Shown: piece after piece, positions 36,386-47,790 of the stretch
Layout: every line of letters begins with the position of its first letter
Position numbering within the stretch: the first letter of the stretch is position 1
From: Papio anubis
Taxonomy: Eukaryota > Chordata > Mammalia > Primates > Cercopithecidae
Assembly: GCF_008728515.1 (NCBI RefSeq)
Contig: NC_044990.1
Span: 65,700,879-65,764,878, forward strand
Direction of reading: 5' to 3'
DNA length: 64,000 nt
Notes under the pieces: model-generated
Databases searched by the model: none
Told to the model about the DNA's origin: nothing
The model's input: only the letters and a program-made list of their open reading frames with translations
Translations under genes and position numbers: made by a program

Positions 36386-36667
36386 AGAAATCCAACATAT
36401 ATTATTTTAATCTTATAGATTAACTTTTGAGAAAATATTTTTACATAAGGAGAGATGGGAATTGTTTTAGCAATTCCATTCTATTTTTGAATTATTTTCA
36501 AATTATATGCTAGAATGACAAGTTGAGTCTTTATTCATTTTTTTAAAGTAAATATAAAATATTTGCCATGCGAAACAAACAATTTTAGTCAGCGACATTC
36601 TTAACTCCAACATGAGGACATAACACCATAGTGAGATTGGAGAGGTTGAGATATACACATTTCTCTT

Positions 36668-36715
36668 TTTTAACTTTTATTTTAAATTCAGGGGTACATA
36701 TGCAGGTCCATTGGT
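36668..36715 (-). repeat. Very short L1 3' end fragment
   Basis: TTTTAACTTTTATTTTAAAT then TCAGGGGTACATATGCAGGT is an antisense L1 3' terminus of about 48 bp, a severely truncated insertion. Confidence 0.7.
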
Positions 36716-37291
36716 TTAAAAAAATTTGAAGGATAAAATGAAAGAAAGGAGCAGACTATGGAATGTTTCAGGCAGATCATTTTAAAGACGAGAACAACAG
36801 AAATTTGGTAACTAAATAAATGATGTTCAAACTTTCTGTGTTTGAGTTAGCATAATGTTGCCTCTTATTTATCCCTTCTGCGCCTCCCAGAGGTTGTGCT
36901 ACTTCCAGTGGAAGACAACTATAAACACGTCTTCCTCTTTAAGGAATTAGAATGTTTAATATCTGGAGATAATGGCACCAGAATGGTTATAACAGGCCTT
37001 TCCTTAGTCTTCTTAGCTTGCATGGGGAGTGAACTAAACTGATTTATTAGAGAGCAGGGTATCCAGTGAGCTGTTTTCTCATTTTCTCCTGGATGTAGTA
37101 TGTAACCATTAAAAAAAATTCACATAGACCACTGAGCCATAGTTGTTTTTTTACATTGAAAAATTAATGGACAGATTTGGATTTTTTTTAAATTTCAGAT
37201 TGACTTTTTCCTCTCTCCCTACCACTCTTGTAAATAATTTATTAAACTCTCAAAAACCTGCTAATCATCAAATGTAAAAGAAATACTCAGC
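36716..37291. other. Unassigned sequence
   Basis: No family or gene recognised. Ends at a T-run (37292-37319) adjoining the truncated L1. Confidence 0.4.
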
Positions 37292-37320
37292 ACACTTTTT
37301 TTTTTTTTTTTTTTTTTTTG

Positions 37321-38455
37321 CAAAACCCAAAACTAGACAAATCCTAAAAGAAAATCTAGACAATTCCATTCAAGACATAGATACAGGCAAAGAGTTCACG
37401 ATGAAATCTCCTAAAGCAATTGCAACAAAAGCAAACATTGACAAATGGAATTTAATTAAACTAAAGAGCTTCTTCACAGCAAAAGAAACTATTATCAGAG
37501 TGAACATGCATCCTTCAAAGTGGGAGAAAAGTCTGCAATTCATCCATGTGACCAAGATCTAATATCCAGAATCTACAAGGAACTGACACAAATGTACAAG
37601 AAAAAAACCAAACAACTCCACTAAAAAGTAGGCAAAGGACATAAACAGACACTTCTCAAAAAAAGACATTCATGTGACCAACAAACACGTGGAAAAAAGC
37701 TCAACATCACTGATCATTAGAGAAATCCAAATCAAAATCACAATGAGATACCATCTCACACCAGTCAGAATGACAATTATTAAAAAGTCAAGAAACAACA
37801 TGCTGGCAAAGTTGCAGAGAAATAGGAACACCTTTACAATGTTGGTGGGAATGTAAATTCATTCAACCATTGTGCAAAACAATATGGGGATTCCTCAAAG
37901 ATCTAGAACCAGAAATACCATATGACCCAAGAATGCTATTACTGGGAATATACCAGTAATAAGAAAATAAATCATTCTATTATAAGGATACATGCACATG
38001 TATGTTCATTGCAGCACCATTCACAACAGAAAAGCCATGGAATCAACCCAAATGCTCATCAATGATAGACTGGATAAAGAAAATGTACTTATAGATCATG
38101 GAATACTATGTAGCCATAAAAAATGAGATCATATCCCTTGCAGGAACCTGGAAGGAGCTGGAAGCCATTATACTCAGCAAACTAATGCAAAAACAGAAAA
38201 CCAAACACAGCATGTTCTCACTTATAAGTGGGAGCTAAATAATGAGAACACATACTCACAGGGAAGGGAACAAGATACACTGGGTCCTAATTGGGGTGGC
38301 GGTGGGGAGGGAGAACATTAGGAATAAAAGCTAATGCCTGCTGGGCTAAATATCTAGGTGATGGGTTGATAGGTGCAACAAACCACTATGGCACATCTTT
38401 ACCTCAGTAACAAACCTGCACACCCTACACATAAACCATGGAACTTAAAAATAAT
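37321..38455 (+). mobile_element. 5'-truncated L1, 3' 1.1 kb
   Basis: Sense L1 ORF2 C-terminus (GAGCTTCTTCACAGCAAAAG, GAGATACCATCTCACACCAG, CACCATTCACAACAGAAAAG) through the 3'UTR to an AATAATAATA tail. The ORF2 C-terminal frame is interrupted. A 28-base T-run lies immediately upstream of the 5' junction. This is the one sizeable L1 here without a 5' inversion. Confidence 0.9.
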
Positions 38456-38754
38456 AATAATAGCACTTTCACATTTTGTCTTTCTGAAAAATTTACACAT
38501 TATTGTGTTTAAAAGAAAGAAATACACTTTATCTTCAAATTATTGATCTGAATTCCATCCTAATTTCTAGACAGGCTGTGTCTTTTCAACTCCTTAATTT
38601 ATAACTGCAGATACATGTCTCATAAGTACTTTAAATCAAGATGTGAAAAGTGAGAGTAAACATCTGATTAATCTAAACCTTCCTCCTCAATGGTCTATCT
38701 GGTCAATCCATATTATTTCCTTTATTTACTAGGTTAATCACTGATAGATTAAGG
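38456..38754. other. Unassigned sequence
   Basis: AT-rich; nothing recognised. Confidence 0.4.
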
Positions 38755-39110
38755 ATTTATCAAATATTTATTAAGTATTTCTTAGTAGCAGGCCCTATTA
38801 GAATCGGAATATGTATGTGTGTGTGTGTATAGTCTAATAAAACAAATGCTGTCATTACCTTCATGAAACACACATTGTACTGAAGTAGAAAGCTATTAAA
38901 ATATTCATACAAGTACATGTAAAATTTCAACCCTGTTTATTACCATGAAGTAAAGGTACTTGAATTTATAAGCATATGTAATAAGGTGACTTGACCCAGC
39001 CTGAAGCAGATCAAGAAAAGCTTTTCTGATAAATTAATTTCATGAGGTCAAGTGGACCACAGTTGTGGGAAGAGTAATGCAGGCACAGGAAACACACCAA
39101 TATACTGTGG
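38755..39110 (-). repeat. L2-like fragment
   Basis: The series CAAATATTTATTAAGTATTT, then a TGCTGTCATTACCTTCATGA block, then AGAAAAGCTTTTCTGATAAA and AGAGTAATGCAGGCACAGGA parallels the antisense L2 3' region. Diverged; the assignment is by order of blocks. Confidence 0.55.
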
Positions 39111-39183
39111 TGGATACAAGATGATAATATTGAATTCTGACTACCAGAAAAACATTTTAAATAGACAGAATTCAAAAGGGTTC

Positions 39184-39399
39184 CTGTATTAGTTTGCTAA
39201 GGTTGCTATAACAAAGTTCCAAGAACTTGGTGACTTAAACAGCCGAAGTTAATTTTCTCACAGTTCTGGAGGCTAATAGTATGAAATCAAGGTGTTGGCA
39301 GCATTGGTTCCTTCTGAGGGATGTGAGGAAGGGATCTATTCCAGGTCTTTCTCCTTGGCTTGTAGGTAACTATTTTCTTATTTACATGCCTGTGGAGTA
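39184..39399 (-). repeat. MLT1-type LTR, first part
   Basis: Antisense: CCTGTATTAGTTTGCTAAGG, TCTCACAGTTCTGGAGGCTA, TCAAGGTGTTGGCAGCATTG and a CTTGGCTTGTAG block. Resumes at about 40015 after an insertion. Confidence 0.8.
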
Positions 39400-40014
39400 G
39401 GTTGACTGTGCATTGGTTACCACTTCGGCCCACTGCATCCTGGGCTTTACTTTTACTACTTGTCTGAGTCTGGTAAAACAAAACAGTCATATACAAAATA
39501 AGTTATAAAAATCAGGTTTATTACTTACAGATAGCCACCAAGAGACAACAGAAATCCAGGTTTCATAATAAGTAGATCCTGTGAGGCTCAGGGAAGCTGT
39601 CTGGGGCAGAGGGAGTCTTGTCTGTGTATCTTCACTTGCAACACACTTGTGGGACCCCAGGGGGCAGATCAGCCTGGGTTTTATACCCCAGAGCTTCATG
39701 CTTCACTGCGTAAAAGCATTATAGGACATTTTGTTTCTAGGAAGAACAAGAACACAGCTTACGCTGTTTCAGTCAGTTACTCTTTATCTCAGGATGTTGC
39801 ATCCCGAGGACATCCTATATTTTTTTCCTGAGAATTACAGACAAGAAAGGGAAATAATTGAATTGCTAACTCAGAGAATTTGTCTGCAATGGCATGATCC
39901 CTAAAGACGTGGTTGTTTCCAAATTTCTCCCTTTCATAAAACCATCTGTCATACTGAATTAGCGATCCATTCTACTATAGTATGACTTGATCTTTACTCA
40001 TTATAGAGGCAACG
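39400..40014 (-). repeat. Unassigned LTR-like insertion in MLT1
   Basis: About 0.6 kb interrupting the MLT1 LTR. On the minus strand it has a TATAAAACCC box (complement near 39675) and downstream R/U5-like sequence. This fits a class I LTR, but the family is not recognised and neither terminus nor target duplication is sharp. Confidence 0.45.
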
Positions 40015-40110
40015 ACCCCATTTTCACATAAGATCACATTCTGAGATACTGGAGATTAGGATTTCAACATATTAATGGTAAGGGAACACAATTCAACACA
40101 TAATGGCCCC
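40015..40110 (-). repeat. MLT1-type LTR, second part
   Basis: ATAAGATCACATTCTGAGAT, then GATTTCAACATATTAATGGT and ACACAATTCAACACATAATG is the other end of the antisense MLT1 LTR started at 39184. Confidence 0.75.
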
Positions 40111-40300
40111 AAGATCCCCATCCTCAATGTGTACACACGTTCTCCCAGTTACTCAATGAAACACTAACATAGATGCTGCTGTGAAAGGATTTTGCAGATG
40201 CAATTAAGGTTCCAAATCAGCCAAATTTCAAAAGGCTGTTGTCTTGACTAAGCCTAAACCAATCAGATGAGCCACTGAAAGGAACTGAACTCTTTCTAGC
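40111..40300 (+). repeat. Second MLT1-like fragment
   Basis: Contains GTGAAAGGATTTTGCAGATG, CAATTAAGGTTCCAAATCAG and a diverged remainder, the 5' portion of MLT1-type LTRs in sense orientation. Confidence 0.55.
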
Positions 40301-42339
40301 ATTAGATATTCTTATGATATATATTATTTTATGATAGTCTCCATACTGCCACAAATTATCTTCAAAACCTGCTTATTTTTCTTCTGTTCGTCTGCAGTAT
40401 ACCACTTGCCACGATCTCACATTTTATTATTTAGTATAGAAGCCTTCCATGATCTTTATCGAAGTAATTCCTATCACTCCCCTTCAGTCTTTTCAGTTTG
40501 TTTGTTTTTGTTTTTTGTCACAAGCTCACTGAACTAGGAGACACTCTATAGTTTAACCTTGAGCTGTCATGATTGTAATTTCCTAAACGCAGCTTATTCT
40601 CTTCCTAGAATGCACTTTCTTATTTTAGCAACTAATGAGATTGCCCATTAATATTTTATAATCGAATTACTAACATCTTTTCTGTGATATCTTTGTTTTC
40701 TTCCATAACCAGAAATAAACTTACACTTGTCTATGTTTTCATCACAAAATGTGGCAACTGTTTTATAATCCTTATCCAATATTACAAAATGCTCTTAGTA
40801 ATTAATTATATCATGTTTATCTTCTCAACCTGACTGTTATCTCTTCAAAATCAGAATATTTACATTACATACATATATACATATATATGTGTATATACAT
40901 ATATACATCCTGGTCCTTCATTAGGAAAGAAGTAATAAATTTGTAAGCTCAAAAGAGTCATTTCAATTAATATCTCATTATTATTATATAATCAGCATGA
41001 AGAAATGAGTGATAGTGTATGCAGCTGGGCATTTTTCTTAGGATAAGTGACACATACTTGATGATTGATTTCACACAAATCCCACCAATCTGCTATATTG
41101 TAAATGAAGACAGAAAAATTCTCTTAAGAGAAAAAAAACAAGGCAAATTTGTTCCTGGAAACAATATGTTCATAAGTTTTTAGTAATTACTTCTAAGCCT
41201 TTACTATATTTTACTCACAACCATCCTCCATATGCCTTTGATATTTTTGGCATATATACATCTTCCATATTTCTTTTTACATAAAAATATTATAAAACAC
41301 GGTTTCTCAAAGCTGGTCCATTGCTCATACTTTTCTAAGTACTTTTGGAGTACCACATTCAAGGAAATGTACAAACTGAATTGAACTTAATTTGTAACTA
41401 TGACCATCTCTGCTTTTAACCTTTCCTATCTTCATGATATATCATGTACTCTACATAGCACAAAAATGTCTCAAAAGAAACTTATTTCCTAATTTTCCTT
41501 TCATTGTTAAAAAACACTTAAACTAAATATAGTGGTGTTCATTTTATCACTACATGAGCAAATGTATCTTAAATGTGTACCTTGTATATAAGAACATATA
41601 TTTATATTAGTGTTGCTTAGATTACTGTGTATAGTTTTTCATTCTGATGTTCAACATACTATATTTAGTCTCAAAGAATTTGGCTTCAATGCAATGTATG
41701 ATATATCTACTAAATTATATTTTTACAGCTATAAATTCATGTTTTCTGTCCCTGGTTAAATAACATTCTGGTGATGATGCACTTAGGTTATTAAAATAGG
41801 TAGACTACATTGTTTAATTTGTATTCTGTTATTCGTTCATCCATAGGTCAATGTAGAAAGTATAAACATTTCTGTTGTTCTCTTTTCATCTTGAGGTTTC
41901 CTGATGTCTTTGTCTTGCTGAAACCCAGTCACCTGCTCTCAGATTGTCATTCACCATCCTGTTCAGCTGACTTGTGCTGTTTCACAGGAGTTTCCATGTG
42001 GGTCACACAGTCTGAGATTGCATGCTTCAGTTTCTGCCAGCCAGTCCTACAGGTCAGGACCTGCTGTTACCCAACCTTTGTGTAAATCCTGGAGAGCTGC
42101 GCTGGAGCAAAACAATGCTGACAGACTGGCAGTGTCCCAAGGCCTTGTTGGTAAGAATCCTGTCTTGCATTTACTCTCTCCCACTGAACTGACAGAAACT
42201 CCAAATTATCCTGCATTCTTTGGCTCCCCAAACACTATCCTACTTCATAGAAATCTTCCTTGAAAATTGTTTCCTTAAAAAATAATGATAGAGAATTTCA
42301 TTCAGATAAATAGGTAATTGTAAACGTAAGAGGATTGCT
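40301..42339. other. Mostly unassigned sequence
   Basis: Weak L2-like blocks at about 40340-40740 cannot be confirmed by eye. 40864-40908 is a TATA-rich simple repeat. 41810-42260 is more GC-rich, with two overlapping open stretches under 100 codons and no recognised domain. Confidence 0.4.
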
Positions 42340-42606
42340 TTTAACTTTTTTATTTTAAGTTACAGAAAAATTATAATTATAAATATATAATTTATAAATA
42401 TAAAATTATAAGCGTAGTGTAAGGATTTTCCATATACTTATCAAATACATTTACCAAGTTTTAACATTTTGAAGCATGGAATCATATATTCTCTGTATGT
42501 AGGGGTAGTATGTGTGTGTTTGTATGGTTTTATATATGATTATATATATACGGCTTTATATACACAGCATATGGATGTTGTGTGTATACACAAGCACATA
42601 CATATA
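42340..42606 (-). repeat. Possible L1M 3'UTR fragment and AT-rich sequence
   Basis: TTTTAAGTTACAGAAAAATT followed by a TTTACCAAGTTTTAACATTT block resembles antisense old L1M 3'UTR. The rest is TATA-rich. Confidence 0.4.
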
Positions 42607-42774
42607 CAGTCATGTGCCACATAATGATATTTTGGTTAAGGACAGATCACATATACAATGGTGATTCTGTAAGATTAAAATATTGTATTTTTACTGTACC
42701 TTTTCTATGTGTAGCTACAAAAATACTAACCATCGTGTTACAATTCCCTACAGCATTCAGTATAATAACATGCT
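42607..42774 (-). repeat. MER2-type DNA transposon fragment
   Basis: Starts with the MER2 terminus CAGTCATGTGCCACATAATG and continues with GTACCTTTTCTATGTGTAGC and GTGTTACAATTCCCTACAGC blocks. It is cut by the THE1 LTR at 42775; the other end was not found. Confidence 0.85.
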
Positions 42775-43126
42775 TGCATTAGTTCGCTTTCATGCTACTG
42801 ATAAAAACATATCCAAGACTGGGAAGAAAAAGAGATATAATTGGACTTACAGTTCCGCATGGCCAGGGAGGCCTCAGAATCATGGCAGGAGGCAAAAGAC
42901 ATTTCTCACATGATGGCGGCAAGAGAAAATGAGGGAAAAGCAAAAGCAGAAAACCCTGATAAACCCATCACATCTCGTGAAATTTATTCACTATCATGAG
43001 AATAGCATGGAAAACACCAACACCCATGATTAAATTACCTCCCCCTAGGTCTCTCCCACAACATGTGGGAATTCTGGGAGATATAATTCAAATTGAGATT
43101 TGGTGGGGACACAGTCAAACCATATC
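42775..43126 (-). repeat. THE1 3' LTR
   Basis: Antisense LTR of 352 bp, from TGCATTAGTTCGCTTTCATG to GTCAAACCATATCA. Joined to THE1 internal sequence on its right, which makes it the 3' LTR of a minus-strand THE1. Confidence 0.95.
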
Positions 43127-44309
43127 ATTTAGCCTGTGGCCCCTCCAAATATCATGTCCTAATATTTCAAAATCAATCATGTCTTCCCAAGAGTCCCCAA
43201 AAGTCTTAACTCATTTCAACATTAAACCAAAAGTCCACAGTCCAAAGTCTCATCTGCAACAAGGCAAGTCCCTTCCACTTATGATCTTGTAAAATCAAAA
43301 GCAAGCTAGTTATTTTCTAGATACAATGTGGGTATGGGTATCGAGTAAATACAGCCATTCCATATGGGAGAAATTGGCCAAAACAAACGGGTTACAGGGC
43401 CCATGCAAGTCCAGAATCCAGTGGGGCAGTCAAATTTCAAAGCTCCAAAATGATTTCCTTTGACTCCAGGTCTCACATCCAGGTCACACTGATGCAAGAG
43501 GTGGGTTCCCATGGTCTTTGATAGCTCTGACCCTGGGGCTTTGCAGGGTACAGCCTCCCTCCTGGCTGTTTCCATGGGTTGGAATTGAGTGTCTGTGACT
43601 TTTCCAAGTGCACAGTGCAAACTATTGGTGGATCTACCATTCTGGGGTCTGGAGCACAGTGGCCCTCTTCTGACAGCTTCTAAGCAGTGCCCCATAGAGA
43701 CTCTGTGGGGGTTCTCTGACTTCACATTTTCCTTTTGCCCTTCCCTAGTGGAGTTTCTCCATGAGGTCCCCAACCCTGTAGCAAAGTTTTTACTGGGCAT
43801 CCAGGCATTTCCAAACATCTTCTGAAATCTAGGCAGAGGTTCCCAAATCTCAATTCTTGACTTCTGGACAACTGCAGGCTTGACACCATGTGGAAGCTGC
43901 CAAGGCTTGGGGTTTTCACCCTCTGAAGCCAAAGCCCAAGATGTACATTGGCCCCTTTAAGCCATGGCTGGAGCAGCTGGGACACAGAGGACCAAGTCTC
44001 TAGGCTGCATACAGCACACAGACCCTGGGCCCAGGCCACAAAACCAATTTTTCCTCCTGGACCTCCAAGCCTGTGATGGGAGGGGATGGCATAAAGGTCT
44101 CTGACATGGCCTGGAGATATTTTGCCCATGGTCTCGGGGATTAACATTAGGCTCCTCGCTACTTATGCAAATTTCTGTAGCCAGCTTGAATTTCTTCCCA
44201 GAAAATGGGATTTTCTTTTCTATCACACAATCAGGCTGCACATTTTCCAAACTTGTATGCTTTGCTTCCTTTATAAAACTGAATGCCTTTAACAGCAGTC
44301 AAGTCATAT
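43127..44309 (-). mobile_element. THE1 internal region, partial
   Basis: Antisense THE1-int from CTGTGGCCCCTCCAAATATC to the GCCTTTAACAGCAGTCAAGT block at 44286-44305, where ERV-A is inserted. About two-thirds of the internal part is present; the 5' part and 5' LTR are not in the window. A 208-codon open frame (43932 to 43306, minus) is the residual MaLR internal frame. It has no catalytic motif and is not considered a gene. Confidence 0.93.
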
Positions 44310-44736
44310 TGAGAAGTGAAGCCAGCTGGCCTTCCTGGGTTGAGTGGGGACTTGGAGAACTTTTCTGTCTTACAAGAGGATTGTAAAATGCACCAATCAG
44401 TGCTCTGGTAAACGCACCAATCAGCAGGATCCTAAAACTAGCCAATCGCAGGGAGGATTGAGAAAAGGGCACTCTGATAGGACAAAAACAGAACATGGGA
44501 GGGGAAAAATAAGGGAATAAATGCTGGCCACCCCAGCCAGCAGCAGCAACTCACAAAGGTCTCCTTACACACTGTGGAAGGTTTGTTATTTCACTCTTCA
44601 CAATAAATCTTGCTGCTATCACTCTTTGGGTCTGTGCCATCTTTAAAAGCTGTAACACTCACCACAAAGGTCCATGGCTCCATTCTTGAAATCAGTGAAA
44701 CCACAAACCCACCAGCAGGAACTAACTCTGGACACA
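44310..44736 (+). repeat. 5' LTR of ERV-A (class I ERV)
   Basis: A 427-bp LTR beginning TGAGAAGTGAAGCCAGCTGG and ending GGACACA. It has three CCAAT boxes (44393, 44417, 44442), an AT-rich TATA-like site at about 44516, a polyadenylation signal AATAAA at 44602-44607 and the GTAACACTCACCACAAAGG block of HERV-9/HERV-30-type LTRs. Inserted in the THE1 internal region. The CCAAT-rich U3 resembles LTR families known for promoter activity; activity of this copy is not shown. Confidence 0.85.
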
Positions 44737-44739
44737 TCT

Positions 44740-44757
44740 TGGGGGCTCCTCTGGGAT
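44740..44757 (+). other. tRNA-Pro-like primer binding site of ERV-A
   Basis: TGGGGGCTCCTCTGGGAT lies 3 bp after the LTR and matches 16 of 18 bases of the tRNA-Pro primer site used by many gammaretroviruses. Confidence 0.8.
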
Positions 44758-45837
44758 ATCGCCATGCAGTCAGTACCATCAAACCCGTTTTGCTTGCTAT
44801 TCTGTCCTATTTTTCCTTAGAATTCGGGTGCTAAATACCAGGCACCTGTTGGCCAGTTAAAAACAACTAGTGCAGCTACCACACTAAAGACACCGGTGTC
44901 AGACTTTCTAGGAATGGGCTCTCTAACAAACCCCAGCTCTTCAGAATTGGGAGCGTTGGTTGGCTGGGAACCAGCTTCCACTTTTCCTGTACTTTGGGCT
45001 GAGCCAAGGGTCAACAGACAGAAAAGCCATTCACAGCTCCATGGTCCCAACAAAAAGTTGGTTGACCCTGCAGCCATAAGCGGAACTCTCAAAGTTAGAC
45101 TCACCCATCTATCCTATCTATCCTGACCCTTACCTCCTGGGTCCTAATGCCCGTCAGACAAACTTTCTCTTGCCTCTCTTCTCCAAGGCTAGTCTTGCTT
45201 TGAAAAAACACTCCGTCTCTGGTGCTTTTCTAGTTTCTCCTATAAAGATGATTTTTAGTATAAACTTCGGGACTCTGTTCCCTTCTTTAGGCACCCAGGC
45301 TTACCAATCAGAAAGACAGTTTTTTCCCAAAGCTCCATCGGAGGGGGTACCATCTAACCTTTCAGGATCTCTCCTTAGACTAGCTGGCCTAACAAAGGCT
45401 GTTCCTGAAGCTAGGATGTGGGGAGCCTCAGAAATTATAGACTCCAAAATTGGAGGGATATCCTTCCTATTCATAAGATGAGAAGTAAGTACAAAAGGCG
45501 TCACTCTTCCAAACCTGGAGATCGCTTCCCTCCCTCAAGGTGTGGCCCTCCACTACATTTTGAGGCATATTATCTTTATAGGACAAGGGTAAGGTCCCAA
45601 TACTAACAGGAGAAAAGGTTTAAGACTGTAACTGGTTTTTGAGAAAGCCTCAGTAAGGGTCACTAAATCCGATTTTTCTCAGTCCTCTTTGTAGTCTAGG
45701 ATGAAAACTAGTGTTTCCGCTGCTGCTTTGATGAGTGCCAACTATTCTGAACAGCAGGTTCCAGGGACCATTGCATGTTCTTGAGCAGGGAAGAAAACAA
45801 ACAAACAAACAAAATGTGGGTGTTTTTTTTCTTTCAG
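44758..45837 (+). other. ERV-A leader
   Basis: About 1.1 kb between primer site and gag. Open stretches under 105 codons (for example 45170-45481) show no retroviral domain. A pyrimidine tract ending CTTTCAG at about 45827-45837 precedes gag and resembles a splice acceptor. Confidence 0.6.
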
Positions 45838-47141
45838 GTGGCAAACACTCAGGCATCAACAGGTGCACCCTTGAAATGCATCCTAAGCCATTGGGAACAA
45901 TTTGACCCACAAATCCTGAAAAAAGAAGTCGCAATTTTTTTCTGCATTATGGCCTGGCCCCAATATTCCCTCTCTGATGGGGAAAAATGACCACTTGAGG
46001 GAAGTATAAATTATAATACTATCCTGCAGCTTGACCTTTTCTGTAAGATGGAAGGCAAATGGAGTGAAATACCTTATGTCCAAGCTTTCTTTTTATTGAA
46101 GGATAATCCACAACTATGTAAAGCTTGTAATTTACATCCCACAGGAGGACCTCTGAATTTACCCCCATACCCTAACCTCCTTACAGCTTTCCTTCCTATT
46201 AATGATAAGCCTCCTCTAATCTCCCCCACCCAGAAGGAAACAAGCAAGGAAATCTCCAAGGGACCACAAAACCCCCTAGGCTATTGGTTATGTCCCCTTC
46301 AAGCTGTAGGGGGAGGGGAATTTGGCCCAACCAGATACATGTCCCCTTCTCCCTCTCTGATTTAAAGCAGATCAAGGTAGACCTGAGGAAGTTTACAGAT
46401 GATCCTGATTGGTATATAGATGGCCTACAGGGTCTAGGGCAAACTTTTGACCTCACTTGGAGAGGTGTCATGGTATTGTTAGATCAAACCCTGGCCTTTA
46501 ATGAAAAGAATGCGGCTTTCGATACAGCCCGAGAGTTTGGAGATACCTGGTATCTTAGTCAAGTAAATGATAGAATGACAGCTGAAGAAAGGGACAAATT
46601 CTTTACTGGTCAGCAAGCCATCCTCAGTATGGATCCCCACTGGGACCTAGACTCAGATCATGAGGACTGGAGTCGCAAACATCTGTTGACCTGTATTCTA
46701 GAAGGACTAAGGAGAATTAGAAAAGAAGCCTATGAATTATTCAGTGATGCCCACCATAACTCCGGGAAAGGAAGAAAATCCTACCGCCTTATTCTGGCGG
46801 CTACAGGAGGCCTTAAGATAATATACTCCCTTATCACCCGACACCCTCCAGGGTCAATTGATCCTAAAAGAGAAGTTTATTACCCAATCAGTCACAGATA
46901 TCAGGAGAAAACTTCAAAAGTGAGTCCTGGGCCCTGAACAAAATCTGGAGGCATTATTAAACCTGGCAACCTCAGTGTTCTATAATAGGGACCAAGAGGA
47001 ACAGGCCCAAAAGGAAAAGCGAGGTAAGAGAAAGGCTGCAGACTTAGTCATGACCCTCAGACAAACAAACCTTGGTGGTTCAGAGAGGACAGAAAATGGA
47101 GCAGGCCAATCACCTGATAAGGTTTGTTATCAGTGTGACTT
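45838..47141 (+). pseudogene. ERV-A gag remnant (matrix, capsid, start of nucleocapsid)
   Basis: Structural polyprotein of a gammaretrovirus-like ERV. Matrix-type sequence lies at 45870-46135, with the MAWPQYSLSDGE-type block interrupted by a TGA at 45989. The capsid is in a 217-codon open stretch (46284-46937). The first half of the nucleocapsid zinc knuckle (C-x2-C) is at about 47126-47141. Stops and frame changes separate these parts. A young L1 is inserted inside the knuckle codons, so Gag cannot be made. The capsid stretch is open but lacks a start context and the flanking domains. Confidence 0.85.
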
Positions 47142-47155
47142 GCAAGGACACTTTA
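47142..47155 (+). repeat. Left target-site duplication of young L1 in ERV-A
   Basis: GCAAGGACACTTTA, repeated exactly at 47678-47691. Confidence 0.95.
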
Positions 47156-47465
47156 TTTTTTATTTTTATTTTTATTTTTATTATTTTTTTTTTTTTTTAA
47201 ATTTATTTATTATTATTATACTGTAAGTTTTAGGGTACATGTGCATAACGTGCAGGTTTGTTACATATGTATACTTGTGCCTTGTTGGTGTGCTGCACCC
47301 ATCAACTCGTCATTTACATCAGGTATAACTCCCAATGCAATCCCTCCCCCCTCCCCCCTCCCCATGATAGGCCCTGGTGTGTGATGTTCCCCTTCCCGAG
47401 TCCAAGTGATCTCATTGTTCAGTTCCCACCTATGAGTGAGAACATGCGGTGTTTGGTTTTTTGTT
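47156..47465 (-). mobile_element. Young L1 3' end (minus), twin-primed, Old World monkey type
   Basis: Begins with a (TTTTA)n/T-run, the complement of the poly(A) tail. The 3'UTR continues with a CCCATCAACTCGTCATTTAC block and a CCTCCCCATGATAGGCCC block, variants I associate with cercopithecoid L1 rather than human L1PA. Little diverged. Junction with the inverted segment at about 47466. Confidence 0.88.
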
Positions 47466-47677
47466 CTTATGCTGCTATAAAGACACATGCACACGTATGT
47501 TTATTGCAGCACTATTCACAATAGCAAAGACTTGGAATCAACCCAAATGTCCATCAGTGACAGATTGGATTAAGAAAATGTGGCACATATACACCATGGA
47601 ATACTATGCAGCCATCAAAAAGGATGAGTTTGTGTCCTTTGTAGGGACATGGATGCAGCTGGAATCCATCATTCTTA
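47466..47677 (+). mobile_element. Inverted 5' segment of the young L1
   Basis: Sense ORF2 C-terminal/3' sequence (GCAAAGACTTGGAATCAACC, CACCATGGAATACTATGCAG, GACATGGATGCAGCTGGAAT) opposite to the adjoining 3' end. Ends directly at the right target duplication. Confidence 0.9.
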
Positions 47678-47790
47678 GCAAGGACACTTTAAAAAAGATT
47701 GTCCAATGAGAAACAAGCCGCCCCCTCACCCATGAGCGAAGGTTCTCTGGGCCAGAAGCTCCTAACCAGATGATCCAACAACAGAACTGA
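47678..47790 (+). pseudogene. ERV-A nucleocapsid end and gag-pro junction
   Basis: Includes the right target duplication (47678-47691) and then the rest of the zinc knuckle (the codons for the final H and C lie at about 47684-47707), followed by the linker to protease. Confidence 0.7.

Noticed and set aside
43306..43932. 208-codon minus-strand open frame
   Set aside because: It lies wholly in THE1 internal sequence, has no catalytic motif, and equivalent frames recur in other THE1 copies; not a host gene.
46284..46937. 217-codon plus-strand open frame as a possible intact gene
   Set aside because: It is the capsid part of ERV-A gag. Matrix is interrupted upstream and nucleocapsid is split by L1, so it is a remnant and not an independent gene.
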